Under the pieces are notes generated by a model that searched no databases, was not told the origin of the DNA, and worked only from the letters and a program-made list of their open reading frames with translations. This document shows, piece after piece, positions 1 to 7,575 of a stretch of 10,246 nt of DNA. The stretch is from Phoronis pallida. Lineage: Eukaryota; Phoronida; Phoronidae. The translations under genes and the position numbers were made by a program. The stretch covers positions 1 through 10,246 of the forward strand of contig JAOXYC010247123.1 in assembly GCA_028565715.1 (NCBI GenBank), given 5' to 3'. Position 1 is the first letter of the stretch, and each line of letters starts with the position of its first letter.

Positions 1-184
1 CAGAAAGACTTTTTCCTAAAAAAGAGATAAATGAACTATTTTTTATTTCAATGTTTTGCTTTAAACTTTATGTTCTCATAGCAATTTTCTAGCAACACTT
101 GTTTTTCTTGTTAATTTTCAGATTTTGTTCTCATTCAATGCTAAATATGTTTTGCTTATTTTCATGATAATTTGTTTTTCACAG

Positions 185-211
185 CCAGTGTTTCCCCCGA
201 CCAGTACAAGT
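185..211 (+). CDS. RABGAP1: candidate 27-nt in-frame microexon just before the TBC domain
   Basis: A strong acceptor (pyrimidine tract then CACAG, ending at 184) is followed 27 nt later by a full-consensus donor, GTAAGTG at 212. The segment is much richer in GC than the DNA around it. Read in the only phase that fits, it ends with the first base of a codon that the exon at 1267 completes (T|GT), and it starts with two bases of a codon. It adds the residues SVSPDQYK before CQRPKQ. Entry and exit phases are equal and the length is a multiple of three, so including or skipping it keeps the frame. Vertebrate RABGAP1 proteins as I recall them have no such insert here. This is inferred from splice signals and phase, not from homology; a chance match is possible. 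Confidence 0.5.
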
Positions 212-223
212 GTAAGTGCTTAG

Positions 224-300
224 CATTACCAAACATATCAGGCTGATACCAAACATACCAGGTTGATACCTTGCCTAACAGGCTGATACCAAATCATAAA
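224..300. repeat. 20-bp tandem repeat, about four units
   Basis: Units of exactly 20 bp start at 221, 241, 261 and 281, with consensus GGCTGATACCAAACATACCA. The first and third units are the most diverged, and a further CAGGCTAAT trails at 317. It starts within a few bases of the microexon donor at 212. Confidence 0.75.
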
Positions 301-679
301 TGTAGCTAATATCAATCAGGCTAATGTGATAACCTCCAAACAAAACTAACAAGTTCTATTTTATAACTATAACACACTCTTAATAAAATGTAAATCTTGA
401 GCCATCCAGGTAACATACTCTTACATATTTAGCTAACCGGTTTTCTTATTAGTGGCTGGTCCTTTTAATCTTAGACAAAACTACATTGAATTTATAAGAA
501 TCCTTGGTGTGAGTACAGACACAAATGCTAATCTTGCATACTTTACATTAATTGACAACATTGAGGCCACCCCCTTAACCAGATGCATACCTGGAATGTG
601 TTCATTCCCCATTTTCAGCCATTCATCATTATTGGCTCAAAGTCAAGTGAAATTCTCCAGTTGAAAGATGCAACTAATT

Positions 680-746
680 GCCCAGACAAGACCCATTACA
701 AATCCATGAATCCACCGCTCTACCATTTGAGCTTATCCGCTTGGCT
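680..746 (-). repeat. tRNA-like fragment, probably SINE-derived
   Basis: On the minus strand the segment contains AGCTCAAATGGTAGAGC, a classic tRNA D-arm with the GCTC/GAGC stem and GGTA loop, which is also a pol III A box. About 35 nt further on, GGGTCTTGTCT is a degraded B box. The anticodon and acceptor stems do not pair, so it is not a working tRNA. A decayed tRNA-derived SINE head is the simplest reading. Confidence 0.45.
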
Positions 747-1266
747 ATGAAATAAAAATGATATTGCACTGTGACTGATTGAGGTTTTAGAAGTATGCTG
801 TTAAAGTATCCAAACACACTTTGCTTGAAAACCACTAGACAATAGGAGGCTTTTGAAAACGAAATCTTATTTGAGATGGTGGTGGTGCATGCTGATTAAC
901 AAAATATGATGACTTTATTTTTGGTGCCCGTCTTTTCTAAACTTTGGCCTTGAAAACAGGAGAAAGATATCAAACTATGATCCACAAAATCAATGAAACA
1001 TCTTGGAATGATTATTAGGAACTTCAAAGGGTCTTTGATTAGTTATAATTAATTATAAATCTGGTCAAGCAACCAATTTGATCACATCACGTGACCTAGT
1101 AATTTCCTCAACCGAGGAAAATGATTTTTGAAAAATGTTTCATGACCCGACTTTTAGTTAGTTACAGTAACTATATTCATTTGTTAAAAAATGTAAAAAG
1201 CATTACACAGAAAAATTTAAGCTAAGTAATCAACATTTTGATTTATGTTGTGTGTTCTGTTGACAG

Positions 1267-1403
1267 GTCAACGTCCGAAGCAGGCTACCCAGCTAGTACG
1301 CAAGGGTGTCCCTGAACCACTAAGAGGCGAGGTGTGGCAGTTACTGTGTGGTTCCCATGACAGCAAAGAACTGTTTGAAGCCTACAGAATACTCATTACT
1401 AAG
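1267..1403 (+). CDS. RABGAP1: RABGAP1 exon A: start of TBC domain
   Basis: The acceptor TTGACAG ends at 1266; the exon opens with two bases of a split codon, then [18 protein letters not shown]. The [14 protein letters not shown] stretch is the first conserved TBC helix motif (family form [16 protein letters not shown]). It ends RILITK exactly at a codon boundary. The donor AAG|GTTGGT is weaker than the others, with T instead of a purine at +3. The reading frame stays open upstream to an ATG at 1245, but that ATG lies inside the acceptor region and an in-frame TGA precedes it at 1239, so it is not taken as a start. Confidence 0.92.
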
Positions 1404-4400
1404 GTTGGTTCTCCATATCAAATTATTAAATTAAATTAAGATGATTTTGTGTTTATTAGCTGAAAGTTCAGTCACATATTTTTGCAAACTGTAAATACTT
1501 GATGTGCAAGTTTAATTATGTCCTTAACACACATTTAGATGCATGGGCCAATACAGGATATGCGCCAATATTGAGCTGAATAAAAGTTTAAAAATTTCTG
1601 TCAGATGGTGCTTAAAAGCACCTGAACTTTGCTTGTAATTGAAACATAGGTGCATGTGCAACAAAATGGAAATTATCACTTTCGTTGAAGCAAAGGTATT
1701 TTGAGTACTTATTCCTTCTTATTGGATTGGTGACTGTGTTTTACGGCCCGTGTTTTACAACTACCTTGGGGACTAGTAGCTTTGTCCAAAGGTGAGCTGT
1801 ATTCTTGAAAAGGGTTGCATTGCTATGGCTAAATTTTCCATTTTACAATCTAAGGTATTTTTCAACTTTTTTCAAGGATTCACCATGTGAACAAGTGATT
1901 CTTAGAGACATTAATCGTACCTTCCCAGCTCATGATTTCTTCAAGGAGACAGGGGGTGATGGCCAGGATGTCTTGTTTAAAATTAGCAAGGTAAGTAGGC
2001 TCATCCCCACTTTCAAGTTGGTCCCAATTACATCTTTATAAACTGCCTTCAAATAATGCAGCGACATGCAGTGTACATGTATACACAGTACGCTTATTAT
2101 AGGCCCTGGTTGTGAGAGATCGGTGTGAATGGAAATCCAGATGACACGTTCATTGAATGCTTCCTGGGTGCAGTGATTTGTTAGCAACATTCTAATATTT
2201 GAACAATTTGTTAAACATTCAAACTCTGTTGAAAATACTTAAGCCAGGATTTGATAAATCGACCAACAGGAGTTAAATTTACTACTAACAGTTCTTCACT
2301 CCGGTAATTTTAATCGGATTCAGACAAAATATGTGTTTTCTAGTATATGCGGTTATAACAGAGTTATATTCTCAGTTGACAATATTTTTAAGATAAGATA
2401 CTTTTATTTGTACACATGGTTGCGCCCAAAGTACACAAAGTTTAACAATTGTATAACATAGGTGGCAGCACCAAATAATGTCTTTTAAACTAGATCATGT
2501 TTCTCATAAGCTTAAAAGTTCTTCTCTAAGCTCAAAGGCCTTAACAATAAACAAGGCAAGTCTCTTAGTAATAAATTTATTCTTTGTTTCAAACAATATT
2601 TTAATTTTCGTAACAGTGCGAGTGTTATTCACTAACTCTGGAAAATAGTTTTTTAGTTGACAATATAGATCTATTGAACCTTAGTTACTTTTGGAATAGA
2701 CCTGTCTATTGTATTGCAGGCTTACTCTCTATATGATGAGGAGGTAGGATACTGCCAGGGATTATCATTCCTTGCTGCTGCACTAGTCTTACATGTAAGT
2801 TATCCAACACAACTTACCATAGTATCCCTAATAAATACCCTGGGCGCTTAAAAATTCAGCTAAGGGTACGCTTATTCAGGTCTCATTTTGCTATTAAAAT
2901 GAAAAAGACTATCAAAATCATACTGTAGTATTCCAAATAGTTTTGAAGTTAACACTTGATTGCATCATGGAAAATGCCTAAAACAAGAAAGTTGTCAACA
3001 TTTATTACTCAGTTTTCACCCACAACTTTGAAATATAAACTTAATATTAAGTTGATTGTAAAGTTAATTCACGACTCTATTATCTTACTAATGAGGCATT
3101 CAGAAAAAAAAAAATATTTCTTAAATCTCCAAACTTGTCTCACAGCTTTATTTGAAGGCTTGATAGAAAGCTTTCATTGACAAACCACCATCGAGATCAA
3201 AGTAATGTTTGAATCAGTTGCCAGGTGGCAGAACAAATGATTTATTTTTTCAATGAAGCACTTTCAAATTGTTTTAGCCTGCATCCATGAAAAACTAAAA
3301 AATGTACTTTCAGAATAAATCGCTCAGTTTATTAATTATAATATATTTTGACAATCATAATTTGTAGATGCCTGAAGAACAAGCTTTTGCTGTTCTAGTG
3401 AAGCTTATGTTTGACTATGGACTGAGACATTTCTTCAAAGATGGATTTGAAGAGCTACATATGAGATTCTATCAACTAGAGAGACTGCTGGAGGTAATTA
3501 TTTTCAAAACTTTAGTTCTTGTCCCAAAACCAAGGGTTAATGCTGTTCAAATGTGATGAACATCAGAGAGTACTTGTCTAGTACCCGAAAAATAGCACAT
3601 GCACAGTTGAGCGTAGTAGAAAGGTTTAACCAGTGTCCCAAATTATTTGGACATAGTGTCCAAATTTGAGGTGTACCAAACATTCAATAAATAATGGTCC
3701 ATGAGAGAATGAGGTCCCAGGGCCCATTATTTAGACAAGGGGAAGTATAATTGGATGTAGGCATGGAAGCATTTTTCTTTTCCCTGTCATGATGTGCAGA
3801 GAAATAGTCCTGCACATTATAATTTAGATAATTGGCAGAGTAAGACTGCATGGCTGCTCTGTTCACACAAGATCTAACTGCATGTCATGATTTCAGGATC
3901 TACTACCAGATGTGTTTAGTCATTTCATGGAGTTACAGCTTGAGGCTCACATGTATGCATCCCAGTGGTTCCTGACACTGTTCACTGCAAAGTTCCCACT
4001 GTCTCTGGTCTATCATATCATAGATATCTTCATGTGTGAGGTAGGTTTCTCAAAAAAGAAGTGAAAACCACGATAACAATAATTATACAAATAAAGATCC
4101 GTTCCAAATTTTTCTGTCTTATCAATATTTATAACAATATTTAGATAGATGTTTATTATTATCACCAATAAAATACAATACAATACAATTAAATATAATA
4201 TTGTATGTATCAATTGATGTGGTGATCAGCTAAAGGTTTAAAAAACCGCTATCAAGCCTGAACAATTTTTGATTCAATATTGTCTATATCAATTATGACC
4301 ATATTCTTTAGGTTTCTCAGGATTGTTTTGAATATTAAGTTGTCGTTAAGAATAAAAAAGTTGAGTTGTCTGCAAATTAAAAAATACCAAGGGCATGGTG

Positions 4401-7400
4401 TGTATTCTTTTTCAAGCTGGTAAACATGACGTTTTTGGTAGCCATCTCTAAAGCTTTATTAGTCTTCAAGTCGGGGAAAATGCCTCTACTTGAATCGTTC
4501 ATGGTCAAATGTTAAATAATTGAAATTATACAATGTCTGTATTTCCTTTGCAGGGTTTAGAAGTGATATTCCATGTTGCCATCGCATTGTTAAAGGTGAG
4601 TTGTTTTTTTTGTCTTTTTAATTTGTTTATTTATTTTAACTGGTTTGCTAAAATCATAGCAGACATTTAAACATGATTATATTATAACATTTTTAAATTT
4701 AAAATCAATTATTGTTCTAGTTTAAAGATACTGTCTCCTCGTTGGTCCCGATCTGGCGTCAAAATTCAAATCAACTAGAAATTTTGTATATGAGTCCTTT
4801 GATGAACATGACTTATTTGCATCTGAGTAAAAAAATTCAAAAAAATCTGTAAGGGGCGACAGAGCTTTTTATCCGAAAAGTCGAACCAGATTGTGACCAA
4901 CGAGGAGACAGTATCTTTGATAGTTGTCTCCAACGTGGTCATATTAAATTTATCTTCAAAATCAAGGGGTTACCATGGTTATAGAATGATATATTTCAAA
5001 GCAATTCAAAAACAAGTTAACTACCTTGTCTTACTTGTATTAAAAAGTTTTAGGTCATAAATCTTTGCTGAACAAAAAGTGAACAATTATTATTGGCTGT
5101 CTTTGATTTTATTGTTTGTACGTTTCTCATTTGACAGTGTAATATGTCAATCATAGTCATAGCTAATCAATCACTTGAGTTTATATTGAATGCTAGCAAT
5201 AGGCACCCCCCACCCCTCGCTCACCCTTATTCGAACTAAAAGTCCTTTAAATAATGGTACATGCAATACTTACAGTTCAGTTAAAGGACATTGAACTTTC
5301 ACAATGTATAATTACCAGCAGTGGACCTATTGAAAGTTTTACTTTGAAACACAACTAAGAAAATTTCATTTTGATGACAATAAATAATTTGACATTTTTT
5401 TTATTTTTAGAATTGTTATTGTTTATTTATTAATTAGGTGATTGATGCTGTTTTATTCTCTGAATTTATTTTTAACATTTTTCAACGCAAACAATCATTC
5501 TTACATATTCAGCAATACAGTCTAAGCCACCATGAATGGCTTTTGTTAACTTTTTTACCATACAATAGACTTTTGTTTGACCTCATTCTAAACTTATGTT
5601 AAATAAACAAAACGCATGCTGGTTGTTTTTACCTGTATTGTGAAACAGCACGTGATCCGGATCAAACTTGATTAGCATATCCATAGTCGGGGGCTGCTTT
5701 AGGAGATTAAAGTTTCATTGATAATGAATAATCAATAATAGGGTTGTGAGAGTTAGCATTATTCTTCCACGCTGTATTATGACCGTGTATGACATGATGT
5801 GGTTTTGATATAAACTGATATACGTACCTGTGAGAGGCAGAACTAATGACTGGAGGCTGCTGTGTGCTGCCATACATCCCCTGTGTTTTAATTAAGGATG
5901 GTGACATTGAAAAAAGTTATAATATGGAGAAGGCTGATTAAACATTCAGCAAAATCACAAGACTGATGTTGAAGGAATAGGATTAAGAAGATAAGAAAAG
6001 GTGGAATATAGACTGATCTGATTAAGGACAATACTTTGGTGAAGGAATCAGCATGAACATTGCAAAAGGAGTTAAATATTAAGCAATGTATCATTTAGTA
6101 GTTGAGGGGAATTGACTTGATAACAGTGGAATTGGAACAGCTGTGATGGAGGAGACTACATTCACAACTACCGGACTTAGAGATAAATACAGAAGTTAAC
6201 AGGATTATTGATAATTTCTATTATTGAACTCGAGTGAACCTGGGTCTGTGATGTCATTGATGAGAGCCTTCATGATTACAAAGATTGTAGAGATTGCAAT
6301 TTTTTTCAAGTGCATTGTGCACACGTGCTTTTGAATAGATAGGCAATGTGGTATAGGCCTATATGCAGGTTGCATCATCATTAAGACCAGCATATTTTGC
6401 AGCATAATTCACTGCAGCTGTAAAGTGTTAAATTTATGTTGATGTGGATGAAATCGACAATACCATTTTGTGAAAATCTGCTGTATAAAAGGCTCTACCA
6501 CTGGTGATCTGCTTAAAGTTAAATGACAATTTTCTACCTGGTGATTAAAGGAAGTCACATTATTGATTCAACTCTGCTGTTAATTTCAATCCTGCTGATG
6601 TGGAAGAAATCAACAAGACTGTACTAAACAATCAATGATAGAAGAAGGGATTTTTCATAATTATTATAATCTCTTGCTGAACATATTAGAGATCTGCTTG
6701 GTGTGATCTCGCGATCCCCGCCCACAGATATTGTTGTCACCTGGTGATTGAAAGCAACCTTACTATTAAATATAATGTACAGTGCCTAGAGGCGTGAGTG
6801 GAGTTGAGATCTTTTAAGACTGAATACAACATTGTTGTAAATAAACAACATTACAGTTATTCACATTGGGCTGTTGTGTGTCAAATCGACACTAACTGTA
6901 ACTGCTGTAAGCTGTATATGAATTAAACTGCTGAACAGCTTCACTTAAAAAAGCTACTGGAATAAAATATAATAACAATAGATTCATGGATTGATGATGT
7001 TGTGTGAAATCAACAACTTGTTGTATGAAGTTGAACAACGACTGTGCTCACTGGAATTGTATGTGAACAACGGATGCATAAAAGTTGTGTTTTCTGGTGA
7101 AATGTGCAACTTAGGATTATTTACTGAAAGTCACTGAGTGCTTCTTAAGGGGTGATCAAAACGGGGAGCTGATCGACACATTAAAAACTGCTGTACGTCA
7201 CAGAATATAATAACAGTGATTACTGTTCTGCTATCAATCGTAAAAATGGGGTCCAGGGAATACCGTAGACCATCCAACATGTTTGGTCTCGCTGACGAAG
7301 AGGAGAATAACCTATCAGATAGTGATGAGGAAATTATGATAATCTCTAACGACCTCGATAGAGGTGTGTTGACCATAGAGCCAATGATTGATGAAAATGA

Positions 7401-7575
7401 GGAGGTAAGAATGAATCGTTAAATTTGTTGTATTTTTATTTCTTAGACATCGCGGAAAGATCTACTGGCGTTGGATTTTGAAGGAGCCCTGAAGTATTTC
7501 AGAGTCCATTTACCAAAGAAGTATAGAACTGAGGAAAATGCCCGAGAATTGATTGAAGTTGCTCTGAAGACAAAG
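1267..7575 (+). CDS. RABGAP1: RABGAP1/RABGAP1L-family Rab GTPase-activating protein, partial (TBC domain, seven exons)
   Basis: Joined exons 1267-1403, 1877-1990, 2720-2794, 3368-3493, 3897-4040, 4554-4595 and 7447-7575 give 767 nt, about 255 residues, with no stop. The product matches the TBC domain of RABGAP1 and RABGAP1L throughout. TBC proteins accelerate GTP hydrolysis by Rab GTPases in membrane traffic, using a dual-finger mechanism. The arginine finger is R of ILRDINR (codon 1916-1918) and the glutamine finger is Q of YCQG (codon 2756-2758), so the domain looks catalytically competent. Other landmarks are [50 protein letters not shown] and the closing [19 protein letters not shown]. 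The N-terminal PTB and kinesin-like regions and the C-terminal coiled coil are expected outside the window. The single invertebrate gene probably predates the RABGAP1/RABGAP1L split, so the symbol is approximate. Family assignment is secure; exon borders rest on GT-AG sites plus homology. Confidence 0.93.
1404..1876 (+). other. RABGAP1: intron A-B (473 nt)
   Basis: GT-AG intron. The only structure noted is a small palindromic hairpin, GGTGCTT/AAGCACC, at 1607-1622. No other gene seen. Confidence 0.9.
1877..1990 (+). CDS. RABGAP1: RABGAP1 exon B: arginine-finger exon
   Basis: This exon has 38 whole codons, beginning [20 protein letters not shown] and ending FKISK. It carries the TBC motif IxxDxxR; the catalytic arginine is encoded at 1916-1918. 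The [15 protein letters not shown] stretch is a hallmark of the RABGAP1/RABGAP1L branch rather than of TBC proteins in general. The acceptor is TTTTTTCAAG ending at 1876, and the donor is AAG|GTAAGT. Phase 0 at both ends. Confidence 0.95.
1991..2719 (+). other. RABGAP1: intron B-C (729 nt)
   Basis: GT-AG intron, AT-rich, with nothing I can support inside it. Confidence 0.92.
2720..2794 (+). CDS. RABGAP1: RABGAP1 exon C: glutamine-finger exon
   Basis: This exon has 25 whole codons: [18 protein letters not shown] followed by AAALVLH. YCQG contains the catalytic glutamine (2756-2758), which together with the arginine finger stabilises the Rab GTP-hydrolysis transition state. The residue after YCQG is Leu, where vertebrate RABGAP1 and RABGAP1L have Gln (YCQGQSF). 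The acceptor GTATTGCAG ends at 2719 and the donor is CAT|GTAAGT. Phase 0 at both ends. Confidence 0.95.
2795..3367 (+). other. RABGAP1: intron C-D (573 nt)
   Basis: GT-AG intron with a short poly-A run near 3105-3115. No exon or repeat family recognised. Confidence 0.92.
3368..3493 (+). CDS. RABGAP1: RABGAP1 exon D: mid-TBC helices
   Basis: This exon has 42 whole codons, from [20 protein letters not shown] to FYQLERLLE. It closely follows family MPEEQAFxVLVKIMFDYGLR and KFYQLERL. The acceptor TTTGTAG ends at 3367 with a poor pyrimidine tract; the donor is GAG|GTAATT. The opening ATG is an internal methionine of the domain, not a start codon. Phase 0 at both ends. Confidence 0.94.
3494..3896 (+). 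other. RABGAP1: intron D-E (403 nt)
   Basis: GT-AG intron holding two small inverted repeats (3645-3665 and about 3689-3733); otherwise featureless. Confidence 0.9.
3645..3665. repeat. 8-bp inverted repeat in intron
   Basis: ATTTGGAC and GTCCAAAT around ATAGT. A second imperfect pair, AAATAATGGTCC and GGCCCATTATTT, follows at about 3689-3733. Possible remnant of a small inverted-repeat element; weak. Confidence 0.35.
3897..4040 (+). CDS. RABGAP1: RABGAP1 exon [15 protein letters not shown] motif
   Basis: This exon has 48 whole codons, beginning [20 protein letters not shown], then the near-invariant [15 protein letters not shown] and HIIDIFMCE. The ASQWFLTLF segment is the late TBC signature. 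The acceptor TGATTTCAG ends at 3896 and the donor is GAG|GTAGGT. Phase 0 at both ends. [10 protein letters not shown] aligns with the more variable DLYNHF or DLHSHF region of vertebrate proteins. Confidence 0.95.
4041..4553 (+). other. RABGAP1: intron E-F (513 nt)
   Basis: GT-AG intron, very AT-rich, with an AATAC microsatellite. No further feature. Confidence 0.92.
4171..4190. repeat. short AATAC pentanucleotide repeat
   Basis: About three to four units of AATAC inside an AT-rich intron; simple microsatellite. Confidence 0.5.
4554..4595 (+). CDS. RABGAP1: RABGAP1 exon F: 42-nt short exon
   Basis: Fourteen whole codons, [14 protein letters not shown], match GLNIIFHVALALLK in RABGAP1L. The acceptor TTTCCTTTGCAG ends at 4553 and the donor is AAG|GTGAGT. 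Despite its size both splice sites are strong. Phase 0 at both ends. It is followed by the longest complete intron of the window (2851 nt). Confidence 0.93.
4724..4918. mobile_element. MITE-like non-autonomous DNA transposon, copy 1
   Basis: A 195-bp element with perfect 24-bp terminal inverted repeats at 4724-4747 and 4895-4918 (outer bases AAAGATACTGTCTCC). Weaker inverted similarity continues inward as GATCTGG and AATCTGG. It is bracketed by TTAA (4722-4725) and TTGA (4917-4920), which could be a decayed TTAA target duplication, but the ends are AT-rich and TA is also possible. No coding sequence. Its middle matches the reverse complement of copy 2. Confidence 0.82.
6484..6491 (+). promoter_or_regulatory. 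TATA-box candidate, distal
   Basis: TATAAAAG followed by GC is a textbook TATA box, about 760 bp upstream of the candidate ATG at 7246. A transcript from here would carry several upstream ATGs. It would suit a long or spliced leader, or may simply be chance in AT-rich DNA. Confidence 0.25.
6707..6725 (+). promoter_or_regulatory. CpG/GC-box patch inside the large intron
   Basis: TCTCGCGAT (half of the TCTCGCGAGA core-promoter palindrome) is followed at once by CCCCGCCCAC, a GC-box/KLF-type site. It is the densest CpG spot in the 2.85-kb intron. It supports, weakly, an internal promoter. Confidence 0.25.
7077..7084 (+). promoter_or_regulatory. TATA-like element, proximal
   Basis: CATAAAAG lies 169 bp upstream of the candidate ATG. 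A start about 30 nt downstream, near 7105-7110, would give a leader of roughly 140 nt free of ATG codons. That fit makes this the preferred promoter guess, but no initiator motif is clear. Confidence 0.25.
7246..7404 (+). CDS. candidate alternative first coding exon, acidic N-terminus
   Basis: Fifty-three codons open with an ATG in good context (A at -3, G at +4) and end at a consensus donor, GAG|GTAAGA. The peptide starts [20 protein letters not shown], then has NLSDSDEE, which resembles a casein kinase 2 target, and ends MIDENEE. I recognise no domain. Local GC is well above the surrounding intron. Nothing in 7105-7245 contains another ATG, so a transcript starting near 7105 would use this one first. 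The exon ends in phase 0, which fits exon G and also the exon after G. I infer an internal start making a short isoform without the catalytic fingers. Alternatively it is part of a cassette exon 7204-7404 (acceptor CACAG at 7203, also phase 0), or a chance ORF or transposon remnant. Confidence 0.45.
7447..7575 (+). CDS. RABGAP1: RABGAP1 exon G: end of TBC domain
   Basis: This exon has 43 whole codons, beginning [20 protein letters not shown], continuing [17 protein letters not shown] and ending ALKTK. It matches TSKxDLLxxDFEGALKFFRVQLPKRYRxEENA in vertebrates and closes the TBC domain. The acceptor is TTTTTATTTCTTAG and the donor is AAG|GTAAGG. Phase 0 at both ends. The next expected exon (KKLKKYEKEY, start of the coiled coil) is not found before the window ends. 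This acceptor may also serve the alternative first exon that stops 42 nt upstream. Confidence 0.95.

Larger units (their letters stand above)
212..1266 (+). other. RABGAP1: intron between microexon candidate and exon A
   Basis: AT-rich, no coding exon supported. It contains the 20-bp tandem repeat and the tRNA-like fragment. If the microexon is not real, this is part of a longer intron reaching upstream of the window. Confidence 0.6.
6439..7017 (+). repeat. degenerate repeated motif, GATGTGgaaGAAATCAACAA type
   Basis: Four related copies of about 22 bp lie at 6439-6460, 6594-6616, 6870-6892 and 6993-7017. All share a TGnTGTG core followed by AAATCRACA. CTGCTGTA or CTGCTGTT words recur around them at about 6478, 6574, 6900 and 7189, and TGGTGATT words near 6539 and 6740. 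Spacings of 155, 276 and 123 bp hint at a decayed tandem unit near 140 bp, with one copy lost or unrecognisable near 6735. Function unknown. Confidence 0.4.
4596..7446 (+). other. RABGAP1: intron F-G (2851 nt), with MITE and candidate internal promoter/exon
   Basis: For the full-length transcript this is one intron from GTGAGT to TTTCTTAG. The first part (4596-5690) is T-rich ordinary intron containing MITE copy 1. From about 5880 to 7245 the plus strand becomes purine-rich and carries the degenerate motif array. The candidate alternative exon occupies 7246-7404, leaving 42 nt before exon G. Confidence 0.85.

Noticed and set aside
452-664. 70-codon plus-strand frame upstream of exon A
   Set aside because: Begins at GTG, has no family similarity, no consensus splice borders, and overlaps nothing conserved.
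1245-1266. ATG in frame with exon A as an alternative start
   Set aside because: It lies within the acceptor region of the intron; no promoter signs, and it would begin mid-protein just before TBC.
1930-2190. 86-codon minus-strand frame
   Set aside because: Shadow of exon B and its intron; no independent similarity.
3632-3733. CAGTG start as a hAT-type MITE
   Set aside because: No matching CACTG end or 8-bp target duplication could be found before the next exon.
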